Source: DASRJG01 sp032124015
GTDB taxonomy: Bacteria; Acidobacteriota; Polarisedimenticolia; Polarisedimenticolales; DASRJG01
Reading direction: 5' to 3'
Length of the DNA stretch: 24,579 nucleotides
NCBI GenBank assembly: GCA_032124015.1
Contig: JAQBEH010000153.1
Location: 1-24,579 of the forward strand
Below the pieces are notes generated by a model that was given only the letters and a program-made list of their open reading frames with translations, did no database searches and was not told the DNA's origin. Shown here one piece after another: positions 1 to 6,934 of this stretch (the stretch's first letter is position 1; each line of letters opens with the position of its first letter). The translations under genes and the position numbers were made by a program.

Positions 1-749
1 TTGATGGTGGTCGTGACGGCGGCCAGGCCGAGCGGGACGGTTCCTCCGTGGAAGGCCGTGTACTCACCGTCCGCGGCCACGGCGATGCGGTAGGTGCGAA
101 GAGAGGTCCCCACCGGAGTCAGGAGGCCGGGGAGGTCCGCCGGGCTCGAACCGGAGGCCGCGGCCGAGAACGGCTCGGCCTGGTCGTCCAATAGACAATG
201 AGGAATCTCGCCCGACTTCTTGAAGTCGCGCTTGTCGTAACTGATGTAGTGGGCCACGTCGCCTCGGCTGTACGGGTCGACGTAGACCGTGTTCCCGGCC
301 GCGATCACCATCGCGTGGAAGCCGTTTGGGGTCAGGTCGAAGCGGATCGTCGCCGTGGGATCGTCGATCCCCTGGCCGCTGTACGTCTTGATGTCCGGAA
401 ACTTCGCCGCGAGCCCAGCTTCCATGATGGGAGAGTCGTAGATCGTGAAGCGCGCGAATGTACCGTCCGGCATCGGGATCGTGAGGACCGCCGGTGAGGC
501 CGCAGCCACGGCTGTGAACTCGACAGGCGCCCGGTTGAGCACGCCGCGCAAGGCGTCGGCGTCGAGCCTGAACGTCCGGTACGCCTGGGGAACGATCCAT
601 CTTTCGGATGGGACGGCAAGAAGCTGCGCCTCATCCGCGGCCTGCCAGACTCTGTCCGCCGAAACGTGGGGGAGGGCGCCCGCGGATCGCGCGGGCGTTG
701 CGGCGAGCATCAAAATCATCGAAACGACCAGGCCGGTCAGCGTTCTCAT
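1..749 (-). CDS. Secreted reprolysin-like zinc metallopeptidase, N-terminal part (runs off the left edge)
   Basis: I translated this by hand from the ATG at 749-747; the frame stays open for 249 codons to the window edge, so the C-terminus is missing. A signal peptide is visible (MRTLTGLVVSMILMLAATPA, then RSAG). About residues 85-140 contain the stretch FPDIKTYSGQGIDDPTATIR, and later come YVDPYSRGD and RTYRIAVAADGEYTAFHGG. From memory of the family, this is the propeptide-like region and beginning of the catalytic domain of reprolysin-like (M12B-type) bacterial metallopeptidases. The HExxHxxGxxH site should lie beyond position 1 and cannot be checked. The start is supported by GGAAGGGAG just upstream. 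The gene follows the prolyl oligopeptidase on the same strand after a 67-base gap, so the two may form an operon of peptidases. Confidence 0.75.
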   Translation of the reverse strand, partial: MRTLTGLVVSMILMLAATPARSAGALPHVSADRVWQAADEAQLLAVPSERWIVPQAYRTFRLDADALRGVLNRAPVEFTAVAAASPAVLTIPMPDGTFARFTIYDSPIMEAGLAAKFPDIKTYSGQGIDDPTATIRFDLTPNGFHAMVIAAGNTVYVDPYSRGDVAHYISYDKRDFKKSGEIPHCLLDDQAEPFSAAASGSSPADLPGLLTPVGTSLRTYRIAVAADGEYTAFHGGTVPLGLAAVTTTI

Positions 750-816
750 GGTCTCCCTTCCGTTTGAGTCCGTGTGAATATACGGGGCGAGGCCGGGCCC
801 TGTGCGGTTTCGACGC

Positions 817-2916
817 TCAGTGCAGCTTTTGCCACAAAAAGGTGTAGGCCAGCGCCCACATGTGGGCGGCCTGCTTGTTGTCGGCGGCGCCGGCGTGGCC
901 CCCTTCGATGTTCTCGAAATAGTGGATGTCGTAGCCGAGTCCCAGCATGCGGGCCGCCATCTTCCGGGCGTGGCCCGGGTGTACGCGGTCGTCGCGCGTT
1001 GAGGTCATGAACAGCACCGGCGGATAGGGCATGCCGGCCTTCACGTTCTCGTAGGGGGAAAACGTCTTGAGGAACTCCCACTCCTCCGGTTTGTCGGGAT
1101 CGCCGTACTCATCCATCCAGGAGGCTCCCGCGAGAAGATGCGAATAGCGCTTCATGTCGAGCAGGGGCACCTGACACACCGCTGCGCCGATGAGTTGCGG
1201 GTAGAGCGTGATCATGTTGCCGACGAGGAGGCCTCCGTTGCTGCCGCCCTCGATGCCGAGATGCTTCACGGAGGTTACGTTGCGCGCGACGAGATCCTGC
1301 GCGACGGCGGCGAAGTCCTCGTAGGCACGAGGACGGTTTTTCTTGAGCGCCGCCTGATGCCACTGCGGTCCGTACTCTCCACCGCCGCGGATATTCGCGA
1401 CGACGAAAACGCCACCTTGGGTCAACCACGCCCGGCCCACGCCACCGCTGTAGTAGGGGACTTGCGAGACTTCGAAACCGCCGTAGCCCGTGAGCAGAGT
1501 GGGGTGGGAGCCGTCAAGCACCAGATCCTTGCGCGACACTTGGAAGTACGGGATGCGCGTGCCGTCCTTGGACTTCGTGAAGTGCTGGCCGATTTTGAGC
1601 CCCGATGCGTCGAAAAACGCCGGCGACGTCTTGAGTGTTTTCAACGGCTTGCCGATCGCACCGTAGTTCAGCGTCGTCGGCGTGAGGAAATCGGTGACCG
1701 TCATGAAGATATCGTCGGACGTATCGGGCTCGACGCCCCAGGCCGCTACCGTGCCGATCGCGGGCGGTCCCAGGAGGGGCTCGTGCGGCCAGTCGATCCC
1801 GGTCCCGTCTCGCGCCGGCGTCAGCACGTAGAGGCGATTTTTGACGTCGTCCAGGACGTCGAGGATCAGGTGATGCCGGGTCCAGTTGAAGCCCTCGAGA
1901 GAGGTCGTCGCGGTGGGCGCAAAGAGAACGACGAGCTCGCGCTGTCCTTCCATGAAATCGTCGAAGCGCGCCGCGAGCAAGGATCCGGCGGCGTAGGTTT
2001 TGCCGCCGACGGTCCACGGTGTGCGAGGCTTGACCAAAAGCCACTCGCGGTTGACGGAGCTATCCGCATCGTCTTGGACCTCTATCCTCCGTTTGGAGCC
2101 GTCCTTCGCGAGGAGATACATCTCGCTGGAGAAAAAGGACGTGTTGCGGACGATGAAGTCGCGTTCAAATCCCTTGGTGGGGTCGTGAAAGGCCCCGGCC
2201 AGCAGGTCGGATTCGAGGGCTTCGTAGACGGTTGTCGCGTCGGTCAGAGGAGTACCCCGCTTCCATCGTTTGACGATGCGGGGGTATCCGGAGGTCGTCA
2301 TGGACCCCGGGCCGAAGTCCGTGCTCACGAAGACGGTGTCTTGGTCGATCCAGCCCGCGCCCCCCTTGGCCTCCGGCAACTCGAATCCCCCGAGGACGAA
2401 CGCCCTGTCCACGGCGTCGAACTCCCGGGTGACGGTGGCATCCGCGCCGCCGCGCGAGAGTGAAATCAGGCATCGTCGGTACTCGTGTCGCAAAAAAGCA
2501 GCGCCCTGGAAGACCCAGTTCTCGTTTTCGGACTGGGCGAGCGCGTCGAGGTCGAGGACCGGTTCCCAATTGGGCTTGGCCTTGCGGTATTCGTCGAGGC
2601 TGGTTCGGCGCCAGAGGCCGCGGACGTGCTGCGCGTCGCGCCAGAAGTTGTAGTAGTGCGCGCCGTTCTTGATAACGAACGGGATCTTGGCGTCGGAGTC
2701 CATGATCTTGAGGAGGTCGGCCTCCAACGACTTGAACTCCGCGCCGGATCCGACATCCTTGACCGTTCCCGCGTTGCGTTCACGCACCCAGGCGAGCGCA
2801 CGCTCGCCGTTCACATCCTCGAGCCAGAAATTCGGATCCACGTCGTCCTCCGCGGCCGGGAGGCCCTTTTTCTGAGAAACGAGAATGGTAGCCGAGTCGC
2901 GGTAGACTGCCGGCAT
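817..2916 (-). CDS. Prolyl oligopeptidase family serine peptidase (S9A)
   Basis: A 699-residue protein, the normal size for prolyl oligopeptidases, which cleave short peptides after proline (other S9 members differ in specificity). The N-terminus has the family hallmark DPNFWLEDVNGERALAWV (residues 27-44), followed by the expected seven-bladed propeller region and a C-terminal alpha/beta hydrolase domain. The catalytic serine is S559 in GGSNGGLL, the acid lies in the DDRV motif (D642/D643), and the histidine is H674 in EGGHAG. No convincing signal peptide is visible from the ATG at 2916, so it is probably cytoplasmic, although secreted homologues exist. The Shine-Dalgarno site is weak, and the start lies only a few bases from the divergent DUF2127 start, so its promoter must sit inside that gene. 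The TGA stop is at 819-817. Confidence 0.93.
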   Translation of the reverse strand: MPAVYRDSATILVSQKKGLPAAEDDVDPNFWLEDVNGERALAWVRERNAGTVKDVGSGAEFKSLEADLLKIMDSDAKIPFVIKNGAHYYNFWRDAQHVRGLWRRTSLDEYRKAKPNWEPVLDLDALAQSENENWVFQGAAFLRHEYRRCLISLSRGGADATVTREFDAVDRAFVLGGFELPEAKGGAGWIDQDTVFVSTDFGPGSMTTSGYPRIVKRWKRGTPLTDATTVYEALESDLLAGAFHDPTKGFERDFIVRNTSFFSSEMYLLAKDGSKRRIEVQDDADSSVNREWLLVKPRTPWTVGGKTYAAGSLLAARFDDFMEGQRELVVLFAPTATTSLEGFNWTRHHLILDVLDDVKNRLYVLTPARDGTGIDWPHEPLLGPPAIGTVAAWGVEPDTSDDIFMTVTDFLTPTTLNYGAIGKPLKTLKTSPAFFDASGLKIGQHFTKSKDGTRIPYFQVSRKDLVLDGSHPTLLTGYGGFEVSQVPYYSGGVGRAWLTQGGVFVVANIRGGGEYGPQWHQAALKKNRPRAYEDFAAVAQDLVARNVTSVKHLGIEGGSNGGLLVGNMITLYPQLIGAAVCQVPLLDMKRYSHLLAGASWMDEYGDPDKPEEWEFLKTFSPYENVKAGMPYPPVLFMTSTRDDRVHPGHARKMAARMLGLGYDIHYFENIEGGHAGAADNKQAAHMWALAYTFLWQKLH
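2903..2908 (+). promoter_or_regulatory. Candidate -10 element TAGACT for the DUF2127 gene
   Basis: TAGACT ends 12 bases before the ATG at 2921 (9 before an in-frame TTG at 2918). The intervening GCCGGCATCTTG holds no Shine-Dalgarno site. The same hexamer precedes two other genes of this window at a similar distance. I see no good -35. Confidence 0.45.
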
Positions 2917-2920
2917 CTTG

Positions 2921-3385
2921 ATGGCATCCCGAAATCGCGCGCCGACTCTTTACGGCATCATCGCCTTCAAGCTGATCCGCGGCGCTGTCTTGTTGACACT
3001 CGCGATGCAGGTGTACACGCTCGTGGATGAAGACCTTCGGCCTCACTTCGACGAGGCCGTGTCGTGGTTGAAGCTCGATCCCGAAACCGACTTCTTCGAC
3101 CGCGTGGGTGACCGGATCGATGCGATCACCCCGGTCAACGTGGGCTGGGCCGCAACGGGAGCTCTTCTGTACGGTGTGCTCTCGTTGGCTGAGGGCGTCG
3201 GCCTCGCGCGGCGCACGCGCTGGGCCGGTGTTCTGGTCGTGGCCGAATCCGGTTTTTTCGTGCCACTCGAGGCCTACGGGCTGATCAAATCCCCGTCGTT
3301 GACGATCGTGGCGGTCCTGATCCTGAATGTTTCGATCGTGGTCTATCTGCACTGGAACCGGGACCGGCTGTTCCGCCACGGATAG
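2921..3385 (+). CDS. DUF2127 family membrane protein
   Basis: A 154-residue integral membrane protein of unknown function. It begins with the family signature YGIIAFKLIRGAVLLTLAM (a first membrane segment). A more polar stretch follows with LKLDPETDFFDRV, then a second membrane segment ending in LSLAEGVGLARRTRWAGVL. The last two hydrophobic segments carry FFVPLEAYGLIKSPSLT and end in a tyrosine- and arginine-rich cytoplasmic tail. The ATG at 2921 is preceded directly by an in-frame TTG (2918), so either could be used; no Shine-Dalgarno site is present. It lies 41 bases upstream of the UbiE-like gene on the same strand, but that gene has its own promoter-like motif. The family has no established biochemical role. 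Confidence 0.85.
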   Translation: MASRNRAPTLYGIIAFKLIRGAVLLTLAMQVYTLVDEDLRPHFDEAVSWLKLDPETDFFDRVGDRIDAITPVNVGWAATGALLYGVLSLAEGVGLARRTRWAGVLVVAESGFFVPLEAYGLIKSPSLTIVAVLILNVSIVVYLHWNRDRLFRHG

Positions 3386-3411
3386 GTTGGGGACACGGTC
3401 CGCGGCCGGCT

Positions 3412-3420
3412 TGCTAGACT
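3412..3420 (+). promoter_or_regulatory. Extended -10 promoter (TGC-TAGACT) for the UbiE-like gene
   Basis: The string TGCTAGACT matches an extended -10 (TGnTAnnnT). Only GCCCAG separates it from the ATG at 3427, so a start point about 7 bases after the hexamer would fall on or next to the ATG and give a leaderless transcript. No -35 match is evident, which is tolerated by extended -10 promoters. Confidence 0.55.
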
Positions 3421-3426
3421 GCCCAG

Positions 3427-4194
3427 ATGACCCAACTGGGAAAACCCGATCCGAGCAAGATTCACGCGCCCCATGCGCCGCTCTCGGACTACTACGAGGG
3501 GGAGAAGGGACGGAAGGAGTTCGTCCGCCAGGTCTTCGACGAAACGGCGGAAGACTACGATCGCATCGAGCGGATGATGGCCATGGGGTCCGGCCCCTGG
3601 TACCGGCGCAGGGCGCTCGCTCGTTCCGGATTGGCGGCGGGCATGGACGTGCTGGACGTCGCGGTCGGCACGGGGCTCGTGGCCCGCGAAGCCGTCGGGA
3701 TCGTCGGCGATGCGCGCAAGGTGATCGGCGTCGACGCGAGCATCGGCATGTTGCGATCGGCCGCCGGGCCGCGCGACATCGTCGTCGTCCAAGGGATGGC
3801 CGAGAAGCTTCCGTTCTTTTCCGGCCGGTTCGACTTCCTCAGCCTGGGCTTTGCGCTCCGCCACATGTCCGACCTCTCGGTCGTGTTCGACGAGTTCCAT
3901 CGCGTTCTCAAGCCGGGAGGCACCGTCTGCCTTCTCGAGATCACGATGCCGGAAGGGTCGATCGCCCGGAAAATTCTCAAGACGTACATGCGGGGCATTG
4001 TCCCGTTTCTTGCGAGTCTCGCGGGAAGCAAGCACGGCACCGCGCACCTCTTCAAGTACTACTGGGACACGATCGAGGCGTGCGTGCCCCCCGACAGCGT
4101 GATGGCGGCGCTCCGTCAGGCGGGGTTCACCGACGTCAAGCGGTTCGTCGAGGTCGGCATCTTCTCGGAGTACACCGGGCGCAAGTCGGGCTAG
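3427..4194 (+). CDS. UbiE/COQ5-like class I SAM-dependent methyltransferase
   Basis: A 255-residue methyltransferase of the ubiquinone/menaquinone C-methyltransferase group. The N-terminal YDRIERMMAMGSGPWYRRRA block (residues 44-63) matches the UbiE lead-in. Motif I is DVLDVAVGTGLVAR (74-87), the acidic SAM-ribose contact is in GVDASIGML (101-109), and RVLKPGGTVCLLEITMP is the post-motif signature. The C-terminal FKYYWDTIEACVPPDSV resembles the YYxxxxxxVPP segment of UbiE proteins. These features suggest methylation of a quinone precursor, but other biosynthetic genes of the pathway are not adjacent, so a different lipid-like substrate is possible and I give no symbol. There is no Shine-Dalgarno site. 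Its stop is separated by one base from the stop of the convergent sugar dehydrogenase gene. Confidence 0.85.
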   Translation: MTQLGKPDPSKIHAPHAPLSDYYEGEKGRKEFVRQVFDETAEDYDRIERMMAMGSGPWYRRRALARSGLAAGMDVLDVAVGTGLVAREAVGIVGDARKVIGVDASIGMLRSAAGPRDIVVVQGMAEKLPFFSGRFDFLSLGFALRHMSDLSVVFDEFHRVLKPGGTVCLLEITMPEGSIARKILKTYMRGIVPFLASLAGSKHGTAHLFKYYWDTIEACVPPDSVMAALRQAGFTDVKRFVEVGIFSEYTGRKSG

Positions 4195-4195
4195 T

Positions 4196-5571
4196 TCACG
4201 GGCAGGCGCCGATCCCCAGCGTGCGCATCGGTGTGCCGCCGGGGCTCGTGCTCGAGTTCACGCAATCGAAGGTCTCGCCAGCATCGAACACACCGTCCGC
4301 CACGTTCGCGCGGTAGACCCGGTAGGTGCTGATCGACTGCCGGCTCGTGGCCTGCAGGTTCTCCCAGGTCCAATCGCCGTCCTTGCTCAGTGGCAGTTGG
4401 TCCGCCGCGCCGGTTCCCGACACCTCGAAGTCGGGCAATGGGGGGAGGGCCATGTACACGAGGCCGTCTCGGTCCGTCATGTAAAGCTCGCCCTGGGCGT
4501 CGGTGCCGAAGCTCGTCAGACCGAAGGCCTAGCTCGTTCCCAGTTGCGAGGTCCAGCTCTGGTGGTTCGTCGCGACGCCGCCCGACTGCTCGAAGCTGAG
4601 CACGGTTCCGGCGCAGTAGTCGCCGTAGAAGTACTTTCCGTGGAAGTTCGGCATCCGGCAACCGCGATAGACGTAGCCGCCGACGACGGTGCACTCCGGC
4701 CCGGGGCCCGAGGAGTAATCCCAGATCGGAAGCCGCGTGCCGCTCGGGAGCGGATCTCCCACCGGCGCCGGGTCGCTGCACGCGGGCGTGCAACCGGCCG
4801 GGGAGGCGGTCGCGCCGCAGCCCTGGAGGGAGTTGTAACAGTGGCGGCCCTCGAACAAGCGCCAGCCGTAGTTTTCTCCGCCCGTGCTCGTCCCCGGCGT
4901 CCAGTTGACTTCCTCCCAACATCCTTGACCCACGTCGCCGACGTACAGGTCGCCGTTTTGCTGATCGAACGAATTTCGCCAGGGATTGCGCACGCCGTAG
5001 GCCCAGATCTCGTCGCAGTTGCCGGTCGCCGAACCATCCGCGAGCGGATTGCCGGGGGGGATCTTGTAGGGGCCGTCCCCGTCGGGTCGATCCGAAGGAT
5101 CTTGCCGAGTAGGGTCGCGAGGCTCTGGCCGTTGCCGCAAACGCCGTGGATGTCGCCGCCGCCGCCGCCGTCGTTTCGTGTGGAGTTGACATAGAAGTAG
5201 CCACCGGTCGCGAAGTCGGGGCCAAACGCCAGTCCGAGCAACCCCTGCTCGTCCGAGACCGAGCGGACCCGGGCATCGATGTCCATGAAAACCGTGTGCT
5301 CTGTCGGTCCGTCGCCACGCTGCAACTGCCGGATGATTCCGTTTTGGAGCACGATGAAGATGCGTTGGACGTCACCCGGTGCTGCCGTGACGAAAGTCGG
5401 GCCGCTGGTCCCTGCGGTCATGCCGCTGGCCACCGTGACGCGCGTCAGGTTGGTGTTTGGAACCGGCGACACGCCCGTGCCGACGTTTTGATCTGCGGCG
5501 TTGGTGCCCGACGAAAGCGTGGCGACGAACGGTAACAGTGCTGTCGCCCATCGGTCGGCCCGGCTTTTCAT
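4196..5571 (-). pseudogene. PQQ-dependent sugar dehydrogenase (glucose/sorbosone dehydrogenase family), frameshifted and with an in-frame amber
   Basis: Read from the ATG at 5571, the protein has a signal peptide (to about TNAADQ), then SDEQGLLGLAFGPDFATGGY and NGQSLATLLGKILRIDP, hallmarks of soluble aldose dehydrogenases with a PQQ-binding beta propeller. After ILRIDP the frame breaks: one base is missing in the G run at 5084-5086, and the protein continues one frame over with GDGPYKIPPGNPLADG, EIWAYGVRNPWRNSFD and GGENYGWRLFEGRHCY. A TAG codon at 4531-4529 then interrupts the frame before FGLTSFGTDAQGELYM, itself a conserved family segment. The last 60 residues form a disulphide-type module ending in GACP. 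Everything either side of both lesions is conserved, so this is either a recent pseudogene or a gene with sequencing errors. If intact it would oxidise aldoses in the periplasm. Confidence 0.85.
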
Positions 5572-5674
5572 GAATTCGATCGCCCTCGGACGATGGGGTC
5601 GTGGAAAGCTACGACGAGGCTCCCGTCGGCGCGACCGATGAAGGGGGTCTGAGCGTGCCCGGTTGCGGAGTAGC

Positions 5675-6934
5675 ATGAGCGCTTTAAGGCGATGGGGGAT
5701 GCGCGCGGTGAGTCAGACGCGGGGAATCGCCAACCGGTACGTCGTCGTCTCCGTCCTGTGGTGCGCGGCGGCGCTGGCGATCAAACCGTTTTTCGCCTAC
5801 GTCGACTTCGGCGCATTCTACTCGATGGCGATCGAGAAGATCCTCGCGGGGATGCCGCTCGATTTGTACGCGTTCGTTTTTCGCCCGCCTCACAGCGATC
5901 TGGTGCTTCCGGTCACCAACCCTCCGATCTGGTTTTTCTATCTCGCGCCGTGGTACGCGGCGGGGAAAGCGCTGGGGATCTCCGACTTCAACGTGCAAAC
6001 GGGGCTGAGCTACGGCCAAGCCTTCGTGCTCGCGGTGACGCTGCCGCTCGATATCCTCCTCTGTCGCACGGTCGTACGGCTCGCGGAGGTCCGCACCACA
6101 TTCACCGAGCCCGGCCGATGGCATCTTTTCCTCTGCCTGTTGTTGTCGCCCCTCTTGTGGCTCTCCAGCATTCGTTTCGGGCACAACGAATCGGCCATGG
6201 TGCTGCTCGTTCTTCTGGGCATCGCGGCGGGTGAGCGGGGGAGGCCCTGGCTTTCGGGCGTGCTGTGGGGGCTTGCGTTCGGGATCAAGACGACGGCGGT
6301 CGTTCCTGCTCTCGTCTATTTCGGCTGGGGGCTCGGTCGGGAGAGGCGCCGCGCGATGGCGATTGCGGTTGGGGTGTCGGCTGTGGTGTTCGCCGGGCCG
6401 CTGCTGCCGTATCTGCTCTTGCGGCGCGAACAGGTTGTGTACGCGCTCGTCGGTTTCGAAAAATTGCGTCCCGTGGGCGGCTACGTCCTTTGGAAATTGT
6501 TGCCCGACCCTCTCGCCGCGGCGACGTATGCGAACGTTTTGATCCTCGCCTTTTCCGCGAGTGTCGGGCTCGCGATGGCACGCCGCCGTGGGAACAGCTT
6601 CCTGGCCGGCGGGGGAGCCTGGGCCCTCGTGCTCGGCCAGGTTTTTCTCCTCCTGTTCGGCAAGGCGCTGTTCATCTGGTATCCGCTCGCCGCGAGCTGC
6701 TTCCTCTACCTCGCCTTCATGTACGGAAGGAAAAAGGACGTATCGATCCCCCTGGTGCCGCTTGTTTTGTCCCTCTTCCTCTGGATCGTTCAGGGGGGAG
6801 GCTGGGTCGGAGAAACCGTGAATGCGGTCGTCAAGCTCCGTTCCGCGATCTGGGTCGTCCTGCTGCTCGCGATCGCCGCGATGGCGATCAAGGGCCTGCG
6901 CGACCCCGCGGCCCGGGAAGCGCCGCAGCCTTAG
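5675..6934 (+). CDS. GT-C fold membrane glycosyltransferase, GT87/DUF2029-like
   Basis: A 419-residue polytopic membrane protein with about ten hydrophobic segments. The first extracytoplasmic loop contains YVDFGAFYS, with D44 in the position of the catalytic aspartate of GT-C enzymes, and a following NPPIWFFYLAPWYA segment. Later come LWLSSIRFGHNESAMVLLVLLG and LWGLAFGIKTTAVV, typical of polyprenyl-phosphate-sugar dependent glycosyltransferases. It probably transfers a sugar from a lipid carrier to an envelope glycan or lipid; donor and acceptor cannot be told. I chose ATG 5675 with GGAG four bases upstream; ATG 5699 is an alternative. It is divergent from the sugar dehydrogenase, and its TAG overlaps by four bases the stop of the convergent metallopeptidase gene. 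Confidence 0.72.
   Translation: MSALRRWGMRAVSQTRGIANRYVVVSVLWCAAALAIKPFFAYVDFGAFYSMAIEKILAGMPLDLYAFVFRPPHSDLVLPVTNPPIWFFYLAPWYAAGKALGISDFNVQTGLSYGQAFVLAVTLPLDILLCRTVVRLAEVRTTFTEPGRWHLFLCLLLSPLLWLSSIRFGHNESAMVLLVLLGIAAGERGRPWLSGVLWGLAFGIKTTAVVPALVYFGWGLGRERRRAMAIAVGVSAVVFAGPLLPYLLLRREQVVYALVGFEKLRPVGGYVLWKLLPDPLAAATYANVLILAFSASVGLAMARRRGNSFLAGGGAWALVLGQVFLLLFGKALFIWYPLAASCFLYLAFMYGRKKDVSIPLVPLVLSLFLWIVQGGGWVGETVNAVVKLRSAIWVVLLLAIAAMAIKGLRDPAAREAPQP

Noticed and set aside
1138..2463. 441-codon plus-strand frame opposite the prolyl oligopeptidase
   Set aside because: No motif or start site supports it, and the minus frame has a full catalytic triad.
4529..4531. Amber codon considered as recoded (pyrrolysine or suppressed)
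   Set aside because: TAG terminates at least six other genes here, the gene also carries a frameshift, and no recoding signal is visible.
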